DNA from: Stenotrophomonas sp. VV52
GTDB taxonomy: Bacteria; Pseudomonadota; Gammaproteobacteria; Xanthomonadales; Xanthomonadaceae
NCBI RefSeq assembly: GCF_002893095.1
Contig: NZ_KZ622864.1
Coordinates: forward strand, 273,033-337,032
Length of the DNA: 64,000 nucleotides
Direction of reading: 5' to 3'
The notes under the pieces were generated by a model, which worked only from the letters and a program-made list of their open reading frames with translations, did not search any database and was not told the origin of the DNA. This document shows positions 62,668 through 64,000 of the stretch, one piece after another. The position numbers and the translations under genes are program-made. Every line of letters starts with the position of its first letter. Position 1 is the stretch's first letter.

Positions 62668-63318
62668 TTATGCCTTGCTAGCCGGACGCACGATCACGTC
62701 ACCACCCGCAGCGCCAGGCACGGCGCCACGAATCGCGATCAGACCGCGCTCGACGTCGACCTTGACCACTTCCAGGTTCTGCGTGCTCTGCTGCACGGCA
62801 CCCATGTGGCCCGACATCTTCTTGCCCGGGAAAACGCGACCCGGGGTCTGGCGCTGACCCAGCGAACCCGGCGCGCGATGCGACAGCGAGTTACCGTGGG
62901 TTGCATCGCCCATACGGAAGTTGTAGCGCTTGATGGTGCCCTGGAAGCCCTTACCCTTGGTGACACCCTGGACGTCGACCTTCTGGCCAACTTCGAAGAT
63001 GTCCGCCTTGACTTCGCCGCCAACGGCGAAATCGCCGAGCTGCGCGTCTTCAACGCGGAATTCCCACAGGCCACGACCGGCTTCCACCTTCGCCTTGGCG
63101 AAGTGGCCGGCTTCCGGCTTGTTGACCAGGGCAGCGCGACGCGCGCCGACGGTCACCTGCACGGCGCTGTAGCCGTCGGCTTCGACGGTCTTGATCTGCG
63201 CGATGCGGTTCGGGGTTGCTTCAATCAGGGTCACCGGGATGGCGCGGCCATCTTCGGTGAACACGCGGCTCATGCCAGCCTTGCGGCCCACGAAGCCCAA
63301 CGAATATTTCTTCGTCAT
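62668..63318 (-). CDS. rplC: 50S ribosomal protein L3
   Basis: A 216-residue assembly protein: [40 protein letters not shown] and [21 protein letters not shown] loop ([20 protein letters not shown]). It is 12 bp from rplD. Confidence 0.98.
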   Translation of the reverse strand: MTKKYSLGFVGRKAGMSRVFTEDGRAIPVTLIEATPNRIAQIKTVEADGYSAVQVTVGARRAALVNKPEAGHFAKAKVEAGRGLWEFRVEDAQLGDFAVGGEVKADIFEVGQKVDVQGVTKGKGFQGTIKRYNFRMGDATHGNSLSHRAPGSLGQRQTPGRVFPGKKMSGHMGAVQQSTQNLEVVKVDVERGLIAIRGAVPGAAGGDVIVRPASKA

Positions 63319-63329
63319 GGTCGTAGTCC

Positions 63330-63641
63330 TCAGGTCAGCTTGATCTGAACGTCGACGCCGGCAGCCAGTTCGAGCTTCATCAGCGCGTCCACGGTCTTGT
63401 CGTTGGGGTCGACGATGTCGAGCACGCGCTTGTGCGTGCGGGTCTCGTACTGGTCACGCGCGTCCTTGTCGACGTGCGGGGAAACGAGAATGGTGTAACG
63501 CTCGATCTTGGTCGGCAGCGGGATCGGGCCACGCACTTGCGCGCCGGTCCGCTTTGCCGTTTCTACGATCTCGCTGGCCGAACGGTCGATCAAACGATGA
63601 TCGAACGCCTTCAACCGAATCCGGATCTTTTGGTCCGCCAT
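63330..63641 (-). CDS. rpsJ: 30S ribosomal protein S10
   Basis: A 103-residue head protein also acting as NusE in transcription antitermination: [20 protein letters not shown] and [20 protein letters not shown]. The length equals E. coli S10. It is first in the operon, preceded by a long structured leader. The longer open frame upstream is the leader, not coding. Confidence 0.98.
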   Translation of the reverse strand: MADQKIRIRLKAFDHRLIDRSASEIVETAKRTGAQVRGPIPLPTKIERYTILVSPHVDKDARDQYETRTHKRVLDIVDPNDKTVDALMKLELAAGVDVQIKLT

Positions 63642-63799
63642 GACGGTGGGTTCCTTCGTTAAAAGAGCGACGGACAAGGCCTCTGGGTTGCCTTGTCCCA
63701 TGAATATCCTGAATGCGGACGCCGCGCATTCCTGCGCGGCGACAAGATCTTTCCATAGACCTCAAAAATCGAGGCAGACCGGTCTCCCGATCTGCCCAG
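63642..63799 (-). promoter_or_regulatory. Structured leader of the S10 operon
   Basis: About 158 nt between the predicted start site and the rpsJ ATG. Hairpins on the minus strand: GCCGCGCA/TGCGCGGC (63721-63740), and GGACAAGG/CCTTGTCC (63672-63698) followed by GTCGCTCTTTT, which resembles an attenuator. By analogy with E. coli this may mediate L4 feedback; the sequence shows only the fold. Confidence 0.55.
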
Positions 63800-63805
63800 A
63801 CAAAA

Positions 63806-63835
63806 AGTATAGCGCGCATGCAAGGCGGCGGTCAA
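63806..63835 (-). promoter_or_regulatory. S10 operon promoter
   Basis: On the minus strand TTGACC (63830-63835) and TATACT (63806-63811), each 5 of 6 to consensus, with an 18-bp spacer. The predicted start is near 63799. Confidence 0.75.
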
Positions 63836-63926
63836 CAGGGGTCCTGTTGACACTGCCTGAATGGCGCGACCCTTCCTGGTCTGGGGAACACGAGGTGCGT
63901 CCTGCGCCTCTTTTCCCGTTTTGGTA

Positions 63927-63960
63927 CGCCCCGATGCCCTACCCAGGCAACATCGGGGCG
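63927..63960 (-). terminator. Hairpin after tuf
   Basis: A 10-bp stem CGCCCCGATG/CATCGGGGCG with a 14-nt loop, just past the tuf stop. No T run follows directly, so efficiency is uncertain. Confidence 0.45.
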
Positions 63961-63974
63961 CAGAGTCTAGCAGA

Positions 63975-64000
63975 TTACGCGACGATCTTGGAGACCACGC
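63975..64000 (-). CDS. tuf: Elongation factor Tu, 3' end only
   Basis: The last eight sense bases-triplets on the minus strand read VVSKIVA then TAA, the expected C terminus of EF-Tu (GAGVVxKxx). The position directly upstream of rpsJ fits the common fusA-tuf-rpsJ order. Only a fragment lies in the window. Confidence 0.75.

Overview
The window is a GC-rich, gene-dense piece of chromosome from a gammaproteobacterium of the Xanthomonadaceae, most likely Stenotrophomonas or a close relative. Four things point there: a homologue of the S. maltophilia peptide amidase; an S46 dipeptidyl peptidase and an M72-type metalloprotease; many short palindromes ending in GTAG, like the SMAG/REP elements of S. 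maltophilia; and the local gene order. I see no prophage, insertion sequence, CRISPR array, tRNA or rRNA. Both edges cut genes: the M48 protease bepA on the left (5' end missing) and tuf on the right (only the last codons present).

Layout. 1-7.4 kb (+): bepA, then a phosphate cluster phoB-phoR-ppk-ppx with overlapping junctions and a Pho-box-like repeat before phoB. 7.7-10.7 kb (+): a TonB-dependent receptor. 10.8-13.2 kb (+): a GT4 glycosyltransferase overlapping a PAP2 phosphatase, then lpxH. 13.2-16.2 kb: a secreted metalloprotease (-) and a DUF2235 hydrolase (+). 16.2-22.5 kb (-): a probable operon of histidine phosphatase, folC, SPOR protein, cvpA, purF and a DUF455 protein. 22.6-28.1 kb: S46 peptidase (-), then threonine catabolism genes tdh and kbl (+), split by a TorF porin (-). 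28.1-31.2 kb (-): two small exported proteins sharing a C-terminal module around an RsuA-type pseudouridine synthase, then an OmpA-family porin. 31.5-36.3 kb (+): an MDR oxidoreductase, 2,4-dienoyl-CoA reductase, a SleB-like hydrolase and a GST. 36.3-41.2 kb (-): an unknown protein, prpE, an RluA-family synthase, mdh and a cyclophilin. 41.4-45.4 kb (+): typA, a DUF2127 protein and the peptide amidase. 45.4-48.6 kb (-): a MscS channel, a class II DAHP synthase and dsbB. 49.3-64 kb (-): the whole S10-spc-alpha ribosomal protein block (rpsJ to rplQ) downstream of tuf.

Working together. phoB/phoR sense phosphate and sit beside the enzymes that make and break polyphosphate. The peptidases, peptide amidase and threonine pathway suit an organism that feeds on peptides. 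Porins, SPOR, LpxH, BepA, SleB-like and DsbB functions serve the envelope.

The least explained stretch is the gene-free 750 bp between dsbB and rplQ. It holds a large imperfect inverted repeat whose arms each contain a ~107-nt hairpin element. The two hairpins differ mainly by paired, compensating substitutions. Elsewhere, GTAG palindromes supply the stop codon of three different genes, and a strong intrinsic terminator plus a GTAG palindrome lie between rpsN and rpsH, inside what is normally one tightly packed operon.
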